A stretch of 64,000 nucleotides of DNA, from the NCBI RefSeq assembly GCF_021440195.1, contig NZ_JAJTSZ010000011.1, forward strand, positions 1 to 64,000, written 5' to 3'. The notes below the pieces were generated by a model. It had not been told where the DNA came from. It was given only the letters and a program-made list of their open reading frames with translations, and made no database searches. A program made the position numbers and the translations under genes. This document shows positions 7,457-15,608 of the stretch, piece by piece. How positions within the stretch are numbered: the stretch's first letter is position 1; every line of letters begins with the position of its first letter. The stretch is from Dyadobacter sp. CY356. GTDB taxonomy: Bacteria; Bacteroidota; Bacteroidia; Cytophagales; Spirosomataceae.

Positions 7457-9430
7457 TTAAAACTTCCAGCGAACGAAAGCTTCCATTGCTTCGTATTCTG
7501 CAAGACCTAAATTGTTATACAATTTAGCGGTTCCCTGATTACGCTCTTCCGCACGCTGCCAGAATTCACGTGCATCTTCACCCTGGAATACCACACCATC
7601 TTTTTGAGATTGATGCTTGAAAATTCCCTGACGTTTTTTGAAAACCTGATCCGGACTCATTGGCACTGCCATTTCAATTTCGTAAATATCCCACTCAGCC
7701 CAGGCGCCGCGGTATAACCAAACCCAGCAATCTTTCATAAAGTTCTTGTGTTTCGAACGGCCAAGTGCAGCTTCGATCGCGTCCCAGCATACTTTATGCG
7801 TTCCGTGTGGATCGGCAAAGTCACCAGCTGCATAAATCTGATGAGGTTTGATTTCTTCAATCAGATTTTCAATGATTTTAATATCTTCTTCCCCGATCGG
7901 GTTTTTCTGAACTGTACCTGTTTCGTAGAAAGGCATATTCAGGAAATGCGCGTTAGAAGTTGGTATGCCAACAAAACGACAAGTTGCTTTTGCTTCTCCA
8001 CGGCGTAAAGCTCCTTTTACATGACGAATTTCCAAAGTATCAATTTCGCTGTCCTTCGTATGTCTTAAAAATTCTTTCGCATCCGTAAATATTTTCGTTG
8101 CTTCCGGACTGTCGATGCCAAATTCTTTATTGAAATCAACTACGAAATCTATGAAACGAAGTGCTTCATCATCGGCTACGGCAATATTTCCCGAAGTTTG
8201 GTAAGCCACATGCACTTCATGTCCCTGATCAACCAGACGCTGGAAAGTACCACCCATCGAGATAATATCATCATCCGGATGCGGACTGAAAATCAGTACG
8301 CGTTTTTTGGCAGGCTGTGCACGTTCCGGACGGTTTGTGTCGTCAGCATTCGCTTTTCCACCAGGCCATCCTGTAATGGTATGTTGTAATTGATTGAAAA
8401 CATTGATATTGATTTCATAGCATGCACCATATTGTGCAAGCAAATCGCTCATACCGTTGTCATTATAATCCTTATCTGTAAGTTTCAGAATTGGCTTTTT
8501 AAGGCTTTGCGACAAATGTGTCACCGCCTTTTTGATCATTTTATTATCCCAAACAACCGAATCAACAGCCCATGGCGTTTTTACGCGTGTCAGTTCAGAA
8601 GCGGCACTTTCATCTAAAATAAAAGCAACATCCGGATGCGCCTGAAGATAAGATGCAGGATTACGTTCCGTAACCGGTCCTTCCACTGCGCCTCTGATCA
8701 CCGAAGCTTTACGCTCACCCCAGGCAAGCAGAACAATACGGCGAGCACTCAAAATCGGCGCAACACCTAATGTGATTGCTTTACGAGGTACTTTATGCAA
8801 CCCGCCAAATTCCATTGCAGCCGCAGCACGTGTAGAATGATCCAGTGTGATCAGCCTTGTGCGCGCATTGATTAATGAACCTGGTTCGTTGAAACCGACA
8901 TGGCCGTTTCCACCAATCCCTAAAAGCTGGAAATCAAGTCCGCCAACTGCATTTATTTTATTTTCGTAAGAATTGCAATAGTCACGCACCATAGCTGCCG
9001 GAATTGTTCCGTCTGGCAGGAAATAGTTTTCTTTTGGTATATCAACATGATCGAACAATTGTTCTTTCATAAACCGGTGATAGCTATGAATAGAATCCGG
9101 CTCCATTTGATAATATTCATCCAGATTGAATGAAATAACATTTTTAAAGCTCAGGCCTTCTTCCTTGTGCATTTTAACCAGTCGGGCATAAACGGTTTTT
9201 GGAGAAGATCCCGTAGCAAGGCCAAGTACACAATTTTTACCTTCTTTTTGCTTTTGACGTATAAGGTCCGCAATTTCCTGTGCTACGGCATTAGAAGCAT
9301 CCTTTGAATCAGCAAAAATCTGGGTTGGTATTTTTTCGTATGTAATAGGTTGTCCTACACTTCCGCCTGAGAGTGCGTTGTCCGCCGCCTGCATTAAAAT
9401 TGTTTCCGGATTGAGAGATTGTTGGTCCAT
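7457..9430 (-). CDS. nagB: Glucosamine-6-phosphate deaminase fused to PIG-L deacetylase domain
   Basis: 657 residues, more than twice a plain NagB. Residues about 30-300 are a complete glucosamine-6-phosphate deaminase (SLDEYY-type NLDEYYQM, GIGGNGHVGFNEPGS, and basic phosphate-binding residues), which converts GlcN-6-P to fructose-6-P and ammonia. From about residue 375 a PIG-L/LmbE domain begins with the zinc motif PHPDDD and ends in the GDFADPHGTH segment. PIG-L enzymes remove N-acetyl groups from sugars, so one chain may handle consecutive steps of amino-sugar use. This fusion is known in Bacteroidota. A possible promoter CAAAATTA lies at 9578-9585 (minus). Confidence 0.93.
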   Translation of the reverse strand: MDQQSLNPETILMQAADNALSGGSVGQPITYEKIPTQIFADSKDASNAVAQEIADLIRQKQKEGKNCVLGLATGSSPKTVYARLVKMHKEEGLSFKNVISFNLDEYYQMEPDSIHSYHRFMKEQLFDHVDIPKENYFLPDGTIPAAMVRDYCNSYENKINAVGGLDFQLLGIGGNGHVGFNEPGSLINARTRLITLDHSTRAAAAMEFGGLHKVPRKAITLGVAPILSARRIVLLAWGERKASVIRGAVEGPVTERNPASYLQAHPDVAFILDESAASELTRVKTPWAVDSVVWDNKMIKKAVTHLSQSLKKPILKLTDKDYNDNGMSDLLAQYGACYEININVFNQLQHTITGWPGGKANADDTNRPERAQPAKKRVLIFSPHPDDDIISMGGTFQRLVDQGHEVHVAYQTSGNIAVADDEALRFIDFVVDFNKEFGIDSPEATKIFTDAKEFLRHTKDSEIDTLEIRHVKGALRRGEAKATCRFVGIPTSNAHFLNMPFYETGTVQKNPIGEEDIKIIENLIEEIKPHQIYAAGDFADPHGTHKVCWDAIEAALGRSKHKNFMKDCWVWLYRGAWAEWDIYEIEMAVPMSPDQVFKKRQGIFKHQSQKDGVVFQGEDAREFWQRAEERNQGTAKLYNNLGLAEYEAMEAFVRWKF

Positions 9431-9723
9431 GTTTTTAATAAAATGAGATTTTAATCAAGAGCTTAGTAATAAAAAAGAACAGTTGATTTGAGATAGTACT
9501 GACAGACAGTAAATTAATACCACGGCATTATTGCTGAGTTTAATTACAACAAAAGGTAATGATATAAATTTCGTCTACAAAATTACAACACAAAGTGAAT
9601 ATTATTAAAAAAATTTAAAAAATAACTTATAGTTAACGTATTGAAGTGCTCGTACACGCACGTTGGAAAGCAGGAATTCAACATAAAGTGTGTGTGAAAA
9701 TTTCATAACCGAATAATCTATTG
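9431..9723. other. Divergent intergenic region between nagB and glyA
   Basis: AT-rich control region serving two genes that point away from each other. It holds a minus-strand TAnnTTTG-type box (9578-9585) for nagB and abuts the glyA box on plus. No small gene is apparent. Confidence 0.5.
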
Positions 9724-9731
9724 TATTTTTG
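9724..9731 (+). promoter_or_regulatory. -7 promoter box of glyA
   Basis: TATTTTTG fits the Bacteroidota -7 consensus TAnnTTTG. No clear TTG is seen at the -33 distance. The box lies 42 bases before the chosen glyA ATG and rules out the in-frame TTG at 9729 as a start. Confidence 0.55.
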
Positions 9732-9773
9732 TTGCCTGTTAAGAAAACATCACATCATTTCAAGAGAAATACC

Positions 9774-11078
9774 ATGTCTACACTCACAAGCGTCGTACGT
9801 GATACCCAAATTTTTGACCTTATTAATAAGGAAAAACACCGTCAGGAATCAGGTATAGAGCTGATTGCTTCCGAAAATTTTACATCCAAGCAAGTGATGG
9901 AAGCGTCAGGAAGTGTACTAACCAATAAGTATGCAGAAGGACTTCCGGGAAAACGTTACTACGGAGGCTGTGAAGTAGTCGATGAAGTGGAACAAATTGC
10001 GATTGACCGTTTGAAAGAACTATTCGGCGCAACATGGGCAAACGTTCAGCCTCACTCGGGTGCTCAGGCAAATATGGCCGTTTTTGTGGCTTGTTTGAAT
10101 CCCGGTGATAAAATCATGGGTTTCAACCTTGCGCATGGTGGCCACCTTTCTCACGGATCTCCTGTAAACATTTCAGGTAAATATTTCCAACCGGTGTTTT
10201 ACGGAGTTGAAGCGGAAACGGGTCTTATTAACTGGGACAAAGTGGAGGAAACTGCTTTGAAAGAACGTCCGAAATTGTTGATCTGCGGTGCGTCTGCATA
10301 TAGCCGTGACTGGGATTATGAAAGACTTCGTAATATCGCTGACCAGATCGGTGCTATTCTTCTGGCTGATATTTCTCACCCGGCTGCACTTATTGCAAAA
10401 GGTTTGTTGAATGACCCGATGGGACATTGCCATATTGTTACCACAACAACACATAAAACATTACGCGGCCCTCGCGGTGGTGTGATCATGATGCGTGACG
10501 ATTTTGAAAACCCTTTTGGTATTACAACACAAAAAGGACAACTTCGTACGATGTCATCTTTGCTTGATTCTGGTGTTTTCCCAGGAACACAAGGCGGACC
10601 GTTAGAACATATTATTGCTGCCAAAGCGGTTGCTTTTGGTGAAGCGCTCAGCGAAGGATATTACAACTACGCTGTGCAGGTTGCTAAAAATGCACAGGCC
10701 ATGGCAAAAGCATTTGTAGAAAAAGGGTATCAGATCATTTCCGGTGGTACTGACAATCACTTGATGCTGATCGATTTGCGTACTAAAAACGGCGTTGCAT
10801 CTGGTCTTACCGGTAAACTTGCTGAAAATACTTTGATCAAGGCTGACATCACGATCAACAAAAACATGGTTCCCTTCGATGACAAATCTCCGATGGTTAC
10901 TTCGGGTATGCGTTTGGGAACTGCTGCGATGACTTCCCGCGGTCTGCTTGAAACAGATATGGAACGTATCGTTGATTTGATTGATACTGTTTTGATTAAC
11001 CATGATCAGGATGCAAAAATTGCAGCTGTGAAACAGGAGATCAATAACTGGATGGCTCAGTATCCATTATATAGCTAG
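9774..11078 (+). CDS. glyA: Serine hydroxymethyltransferase
   Basis: 434 residues from the ATG at 9774 (MSTLTSVVRDTQIFDLI). It converts serine and tetrahydrofolate to glycine and 5,10-methylene-THF with PLP, feeding one-carbon metabolism. ELIASENF, PGKRYYGG and the PLP-lysine motif TTTTHKTLRGPRGG (lysine near residue 226) are all intact. An in-frame TTG at 9729 would add 15 residues, but it lies inside the promoter box and the added sequence is unlike the family. A strong terminator follows, so the gene is probably a single transcription unit. Confidence 0.97.
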   Translation: MSTLTSVVRDTQIFDLINKEKHRQESGIELIASENFTSKQVMEASGSVLTNKYAEGLPGKRYYGGCEVVDEVEQIAIDRLKELFGATWANVQPHSGAQANMAVFVACLNPGDKIMGFNLAHGGHLSHGSPVNISGKYFQPVFYGVEAETGLINWDKVEETALKERPKLLICGASAYSRDWDYERLRNIADQIGAILLADISHPAALIAKGLLNDPMGHCHIVTTTTHKTLRGPRGGVIMMRDDFENPFGITTQKGQLRTMSSLLDSGVFPGTQGGPLEHIIAAKAVAFGEALSEGYYNYAVQVAKNAQAMAKAFVEKGYQIISGGTDNHLMLIDLRTKNGVASGLTGKLAENTLIKADITINKNMVPFDDKSPMVTSGMRLGTAAMTSRGLLETDMERIVDLIDTVLINHDQDAKIAAVKQEINNWMAQYPLYS

Positions 11079-11102
11079 GATTTCAATTTCTGGCAGAGAT
11101 TT

Positions 11103-11152
11103 AAACTGCGTAACGGTACTGAAAATGTATTCGTTACGCAGTTTTCTTTTTG
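11103..11152 (+). terminator. Terminator of glyA
   Basis: AAACTGCGTAACG (11103-11115) pairs with CGTTACGCAGTTT (11132-11144) and is followed by TTCTTTTTG. Perfect 13-base stem. Confidence 0.92.
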
Positions 11153-11281
11153 TTTGAAATAGATTTTTTAACTTATTTTTTGAAGAAAAATTGTGGTTAA
11201 ATAATAAAATTTCAAACTAAAAGTTAATACAATAAGTAAGAGCAATTTAAATGATGTGTAAAGAATTGTGCGAGAAGTGTT

Positions 11282-11309
11282 TTGACTTAAATAAGTTTTC
11301 ATAACTTTG
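11282..11309 (+). promoter_or_regulatory. Promoter of the TPR protein gene
   Basis: TTG at 11282-11284 and TAACTTTG at 11302-11309, 17 bases apart, match the Bacteroidota -33/-7 pattern. The ATG follows 25 bases after the -7 box. Confidence 0.6.
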
Positions 11310-11334
11310 CACTCCAAAATACGAATTAATTGAC

Positions 11335-12036
11335 ATGAGCAAGAAAAATACGGACGAGTCCGGGTTTGAAATTATTGAAAAGCCGGAGGCACTAGCCGGA
11401 CAAATCAATAAGGCTGAGGTTTTTTTCCTTAAAAATCGTAAGGTACTTATTGGTATTGGCGGGGCGATCCTTGTGGCCGTTGTAGCGTTTGCAGGATATC
11501 GTTTTTATATAGATGGACAGGAAGGAAATGCGCAACAAGCACTTTCATCTGTTGTTTATGATTTCGAAGCTGATTCTTTGTCAAAAGCATTGAACGGAAG
11601 CGGAGGAAATGAAGGACTATTGTCTATCGCTGATAATTACAAAGGAACGGACGCTGCAAACCTGGCTAATTTTTATGCCGGTGTTGCTTTGCTTAAACAA
11701 GGAAAATATGATGACGCCATCAGTCATCTTGAATCTTTCAGTTCTTCTGACCTATTGGTTAATGCCCGTGCTCAGTCATTGATCGGTGATGCTTATCTTG
11801 AAAAAAATCAGCCAGCTGAGGCGATTTCATATTATAAAAAAGCGTCTGATTATGAGAAAAACGAATTTTTTACACCAGTATATTTGATGAAGCTTGCACT
11901 TGCTCAGGAAAAAGCAAATCAGGCTGCTGATGCTGTTGCTTCTTATAAACGTGTTATTGAAGAATTCCCACTTTCATCGGAAGTTGTGAATGCGAAGAAA
12001 TACATGGGATTGTTAGAGGGACAAGTCGGCAAATAA
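11335..12036 (+). CDS. Membrane-anchored tetratricopeptide repeat protein
   Basis: 233 residues. A short cytoplasmic N terminus (about 1-35) is followed by one membrane span (IGIGGAILVAVVAFAGYRFY, about 39-58) and a C-terminal helical domain with TPR-like repeats (ALLKQGKYDDAISHLE; DAYLEKNQPAEAISYYKKA; AQEKANQAADAVASYKRVI). The arrangement resembles YfgM-type proteins that act as membrane-side chaperone scaffolds; that link is inference. In Bacteroidota such a gene often precedes ribH, as here. It has its own promoter and terminator. Confidence 0.85.
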   Translation: MSKKNTDESGFEIIEKPEALAGQINKAEVFFLKNRKVLIGIGGAILVAVVAFAGYRFYIDGQEGNAQQALSSVVYDFEADSLSKALNGSGGNEGLLSIADNYKGTDAANLANFYAGVALLKQGKYDDAISHLESFSSSDLLVNARAQSLIGDAYLEKNQPAEAISYYKKASDYEKNEFFTPVYLMKLALAQEKANQAADAVASYKRVIEEFPLSSEVVNAKKYMGLLEGQVGK

Positions 12037-12057
12037 ATGGTAATACATTATTGTTCC

Positions 12058-12098
12058 AAAAAAGGATAAAGCCGACACTGGTTTTATCCTTTTTTTAT
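12058..12098 (+). terminator. Terminator between the TPR gene and ribH
   Basis: AAAAAAGGATAAA (12058-12070) pairs with TTTATCCTTTTTT (from 12083), and the T run continues to 12097. It separates the TPR transcript from ribH. Confidence 0.85.
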
Positions 12099-12141
12099 AC
12101 AAAATATTTTAACTCATAATCGAACATTAACAAGTACTTAT

Positions 12142-12639
12142 ATGTCCAGTGCAGATAAAAATCTAAGTGTTTTCAATACGACAGGACTTCCTGATATCAG
12201 TAATAAAAAATTCGCGATCGTGGTTGCAGAATGGAACAGCGAGGTCACTGAAAAACTTTTTGAAGGAGCCTATCAGACTTTAATCACTTATGGTGCTTCG
12301 GAATCCAATATCGAAAGAGGAAATGTTCCGGGCAGTTTTGAGCTTACCCTGGGTGCTCACTGGTTTGCACAGCGTGAAGATATTGACGCAGTGATCGCCT
12401 TAGGCGTTGTAATCCAGGGAGAAACGAAACACAACGATTATATCAATCACGCCGTTGCGCAAGGCATCACAAACATCAGCATCCAAAATAACAAACCTGT
12501 AATTTTCGGTGTCTTAACGCCAAATAACATGGAACAAGCGATCGACAGAGCGGGTGGAGCTTTTGGAAACAAAGGCGACGAAGCTGCGATGACGGCGATC
12601 AAGATGGTGGGGCTGAAGGATCAGGTTGCCGGTAAGTAG
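12142..12639 (+). CDS. ribH: 6,7-dimethyl-8-ribityllumazine synthase
   Basis: 165 residues. It condenses 5-amino-6-ribitylaminouracil with dihydroxybutanone phosphate in the penultimate step of riboflavin synthesis and normally forms a 60-mer or pentamer. Motifs: AEWN near the substrate pocket, GNVPGSFELTLGA, and GVVIQGETKHNDYI containing the catalytic histidine. The other rib genes are not in the window, so the pathway is split. No FMN riboswitch is visible upstream. Confidence 0.96.
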   Translation: MSSADKNLSVFNTTGLPDISNKKFAIVVAEWNSEVTEKLFEGAYQTLITYGASESNIERGNVPGSFELTLGAHWFAQREDIDAVIALGVVIQGETKHNDYINHAVAQGITNISIQNNKPVIFGVLTPNNMEQAIDRAGGAFGNKGDEAAMTAIKMVGLKDQVAGK

Positions 12640-12650
12640 TATTGGTCAGG

Positions 12651-12759
12651 TATAGTCAGGAAGTGGTCATTTATTGCGGCCGCCGCGCGGTCAATTGTAG
12701 TAAGGAAATAGTCAGGATTCGTTATGGCAAATGCAACCCCTGACAACTTCCTGACTATA
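12651..12759. repeat. 14-base inverted repeat before lysC
   Basis: TATAGTCAGGAAGT (12651-12664) and ACTTCCTGACTATA (12746-12759) are perfect complements. The 81-base gap holds a GC-rich knot (GCGGCCGCCGCGCGG, about 12676-12690) and further GTCAGG words. It lies entirely between ribH and lysC. No open frame. It could be a small non-autonomous repeat element or a leader structure of lysC. Confidence 0.6.
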
Positions 12760-12820
12760 AATGACAATCCTTGACGCTTCAAAAAATTTAGTAAATCAAA
12801 AATTTCAATATTTAATAATT

Positions 12821-14179
12821 ATGCAAGTCTGGAAATTTGGCGGCACTTCGGTTGGGAAACCTGAACGTATGCACTCAATCCGTGAACTTCTTTTGACGGA
12901 TCCAAGTCGGAAAATTGTAGTATTATCCGCTTTGTCGGGTTCAACCAATGCGCTGATTGCGATAGGGGAAGCTGCCAAGGTAAATGACGATGCGTCAGCT
13001 TCAAAGCAGATCGATGATTTGAAGTCGCATTACGATGCTTTTATCAAGGAGCTATATGCTACCGAAGCAGGTCTTGCCAAGGGACAGGAAATTATTGATA
13101 ATGAATTTGGATTTATCCGTTCGCTGGTTGGTATCAAACCTTTTGCTTCCAAACAGGAAAAGGAGATTGTAGCAGAAGGAGAATTATTAAGTACTCAGCT
13201 TTTCCAGGGATATCTGGAAGAGGTAGGGGATAATTCTGTGTTACTTCCCGCTTTGGAATTTATGCGCATTGACGCAGATAACGAGCCGGAACTTGACAAA
13301 ATTGAAGAAAAACTTACTGCGATTTTAGCACAGCATCCGGACAAACAAACGATCGTTACCCAGGGATTTATTTGCAGAAACCCACGTGAGGAGGTTGATA
13401 ACCTGAAACGCGGCGGTTCTGACTATACTGCATCTTTGATTGGTGGTGCCATTCGTGCTGAGGAAATCCAGATCTGGACAGATATTGACGGAATGCATAA
13501 CAACGATCCTCGTATCGTGAAACGAACTTTCCCTATTCGTGAACTTACGTTTGAAGAAGCTGCTGAACTGGCTTATTTTGGAGCAAAAATTCTTCATCCA
13601 AGCACGATCACGCCTGCGAAACTTCGTGGTGTACCAGTTCGTTTGAAAAATACAATGCAACCGGAAGCTCCGGGAACACTTATCGCCACGCAGTCTTCTG
13701 ACAGAGAAATAAAAGCGATCGCTGCGAAAGATAATATTACAGCGATATACATTCATTCGACCCGTATGCTGAATGCTTACGGCTTCCTGAGACGCGTTTT
13801 TGAGATTTTTGAAAAATACAAAACGCCGGTTGATATGATCACCACTTCGGAAGTTTCTGTTTCGGTAACGATTGACAATTCTGAAAATCTGGAAGCAATC
13901 ACCGCTGAACTGCGTGAATTTGCAGATCTGGAAGAAAACGACAGCGATCAGAACATCATTTGTATCGTAGGAAATTTCAGTGCAGATAAAGAAGGAATCG
14001 CTTTAAAAGTGCTTGAAGCGATGAAAAATATTCCTATACGAATGATTTCGTATGGTGCTTCGGAGCATAATCTTTCGCTTTTGATTCATTCGAAATACAA
14101 AGCTGAAGCACTTAATGTGCTAAACGAACGTCTTTTTTATTATGAAGATGCGATGAAAGATATTTTCACGGCACCGTGA
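12821..14179 (+). CDS. lysC: Aspartate kinase
   Basis: 452 residues from the ATG at 12821 (MQVWKFGGTSVGKPERM). The longer in-frame start at 12761 would add 20 residues of unrelated sequence that overlap the repeat. It phosphorylates aspartate, the first step to lysine, threonine, methionine and diaminopimelate. The N-terminal kinase domain has KFGGTSVG and a GGSDYTASLIG nucleotide region, and two ACT domains follow (from about 300), suggesting feedback control by an end-product amino acid. Not fused to homoserine dehydrogenase. The MITTSEVSVSVTID segment is typical of the ACT region. Confidence 0.95.
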   Translation: MQVWKFGGTSVGKPERMHSIRELLLTDPSRKIVVLSALSGSTNALIAIGEAAKVNDDASASKQIDDLKSHYDAFIKELYATEAGLAKGQEIIDNEFGFIRSLVGIKPFASKQEKEIVAEGELLSTQLFQGYLEEVGDNSVLLPALEFMRIDADNEPELDKIEEKLTAILAQHPDKQTIVTQGFICRNPREEVDNLKRGGSDYTASLIGGAIRAEEIQIWTDIDGMHNNDPRIVKRTFPIRELTFEEAAELAYFGAKILHPSTITPAKLRGVPVRLKNTMQPEAPGTLIATQSSDREIKAIAAKDNITAIYIHSTRMLNAYGFLRRVFEIFEKYKTPVDMITTSEVSVSVTIDNSENLEAITAELREFADLEENDSDQNIICIVGNFSADKEGIALKVLEAMKNIPIRMISYGASEHNLSLLIHSKYKAEALNVLNERLFYYEDAMKDIFTAP

Positions 14180-14204
14180 TATTTCACACCTGATCATTTA
14201 TCCG

Positions 14205-14257
14205 GCGATTAGCTGTTAGCATTTAGCTAATAGCCAATCGCTAAAAGCTAATAGCCA
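14205..14257 (+). repeat. Short AGCTAATAGCC-type repeat
   Basis: AGCTAATAGCCA occurs at 14225-14236 and again at 14246-14257, with related TAGCTGTTAGC and AATCGCTAA words. The block fills the gap between lysC and serS. A related GGCTGTTGGCC-like block occurs at 46351-46441. Confidence 0.55.
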
Positions 14258-14260
14258 AAC

Positions 14261-15553
14261 ATGTTACAAACCACTTTTATCCGCGAAAACAGAGAACTGA
14301 CAATCGCCGGATTGACGAAAAAACATTACAAAGATCCGGAAGCGGCTGTTGACCGGATTATAGAACTTGACCGTTTGCGTCGTGAAACACAGCAGGAGCT
14401 TGATGCTGTATTGACGCAATCCAATGCAAAAGCAAAGGAAATTGGTGGTCTGATGAAAGAGGGCAAAAAAGCCGAAGCTGAAATTACAAAGGGTGAAACA
14501 GCTGCTTTGAAAGAAAGATCAAAATTATTGGAAGAGCAGCATAAGGCAACGGAAGAAGAGTTGTTGGCTGAGCTGGTAAAACTTCCAAATCTTCCGCACG
14601 AAAGTGTTCCGGAAGGGCGTACGGCTGAGGATAATGTCAATGAACTGGAAGCAGGTGACAAACCGGTACTTCCGGAAGGTGCTCAGGCGCATTGGGACCT
14701 GATCAAAAAGCTTGGTGGAAAACTGGCTCCGATCATTGATTTCGAACTTGGTAATAAAATTACTGCTGCCGGCTTCCCGGTATACAAAGGAAAAGCGGCT
14801 CGTTTGCAACGTGCCATGATTGCTTTCTTTTTGGATGAAGCGGGAAAAGCTGGTTACAACGAAGTACAGGTTCCTATTCTTATCAATGCAGATTCAGGTT
14901 TTGGTACTGGACAATTGCCCGATAAAGAAGGCCAGATGTATCATGATGCGCAGGACGATCTTTATCTAATCCCGACAGCAGAAGTTCCGGTGACGAATTT
15001 GTACCGTGACGTGATTGTGGCAGAAAATGAATTACCTGTTAAAAATGTAGCTTATACACCTTGTTTCCGCCGTGAAGCGGGAAGTTGGGGAGCTCACGTT
15101 CGCGGTTTGAATCGTTTGCATCAGTTTGATAAAATCGAAATTGTACAGATCTGCAAACCGGAAGATTCTTATCAGGCGTTGGCAGATATGTCAGACCACG
15201 TAAAGGGTTTGCTGGAAAAACTGGAATTGCCTTTCCGCATTTTACGCCTTTGTGGTGGTGATATGGGTTTCACTTCTGCGTTGACTTTCGACTTTGAAGT
15301 TTGGTCTGCAGGACAGGAAAGATGGCTTGAATGCAGCTCTGTTTCTAATTTTGAAACATACCAGGCAAACCGCTTGAAACTACGTTACAAAACAGCTGAC
15401 AAGAAAACGCAATTGCTGCATACGCTTAATGGCTCTGCTTTGGCATTGCCACGCATTCTGGCAGCTTTGTTGGAAAATAACCAGCAAGCAGACGGAACGA
15501 TCCGTGTACCGGCTGTTTTGGTGCCCTACTGTGGATTTGATACGATTGAGTAA
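14261..15553 (+). CDS. serS: Seryl-tRNA synthetase
   Basis: 430 residues, standard length. It charges tRNA-Ser in the cytoplasm. The N-terminal coiled-coil arm (about 25-110, rich in Lys/Glu/Ala) binds the long variable arm of tRNA-Ser. The class II core follows: motif 2 is CFRREAGSWGAHVRGLNRLHQ and motif 3 is near the LNGSALALPRILAALLENNQ end. The GSWGAHVRG form differs from the GSAGRDTRG of proteobacterial enzymes; such variants occur in Bacteroidota. It starts 81 bases after lysC and ends in its own terminator. Confidence 0.97.
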   Translation: MLQTTFIRENRELTIAGLTKKHYKDPEAAVDRIIELDRLRRETQQELDAVLTQSNAKAKEIGGLMKEGKKAEAEITKGETAALKERSKLLEEQHKATEEELLAELVKLPNLPHESVPEGRTAEDNVNELEAGDKPVLPEGAQAHWDLIKKLGGKLAPIIDFELGNKITAAGFPVYKGKAARLQRAMIAFFLDEAGKAGYNEVQVPILINADSGFGTGQLPDKEGQMYHDAQDDLYLIPTAEVPVTNLYRDVIVAENELPVKNVAYTPCFRREAGSWGAHVRGLNRLHQFDKIEIVQICKPEDSYQALADMSDHVKGLLEKLELPFRILRLCGGDMGFTSALTFDFEVWSAGQERWLECSSVSNFETYQANRLKLRYKTADKKTQLLHTLNGSALALPRILAALLENNQQADGTIRVPAVLVPYCGFDTIE

Positions 15554-15580
15554 GGGATCATTTTAGATTTATGTATTACG

Positions 15581-15607
15581 AGCCTTCACATTTGTGAGGG
15601 CTTTTTT
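15581..15607 (+). terminator. Terminator of serS
   Basis: AGCCTTCAC (15581-15589) pairs with GTGAGGGCT (15594-15602, one G-T pair) around ATTT and runs into TTTTTT. The converging MutS-like gene ends at 15609. Confidence 0.82.
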
Positions 15608-15608
15608 A

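Noticed and set aside
9729..9773. Upstream TTG as the start of glyA
   Set aside because: It lies inside the TATTTTTG promoter box and the extra residues do not match the family.
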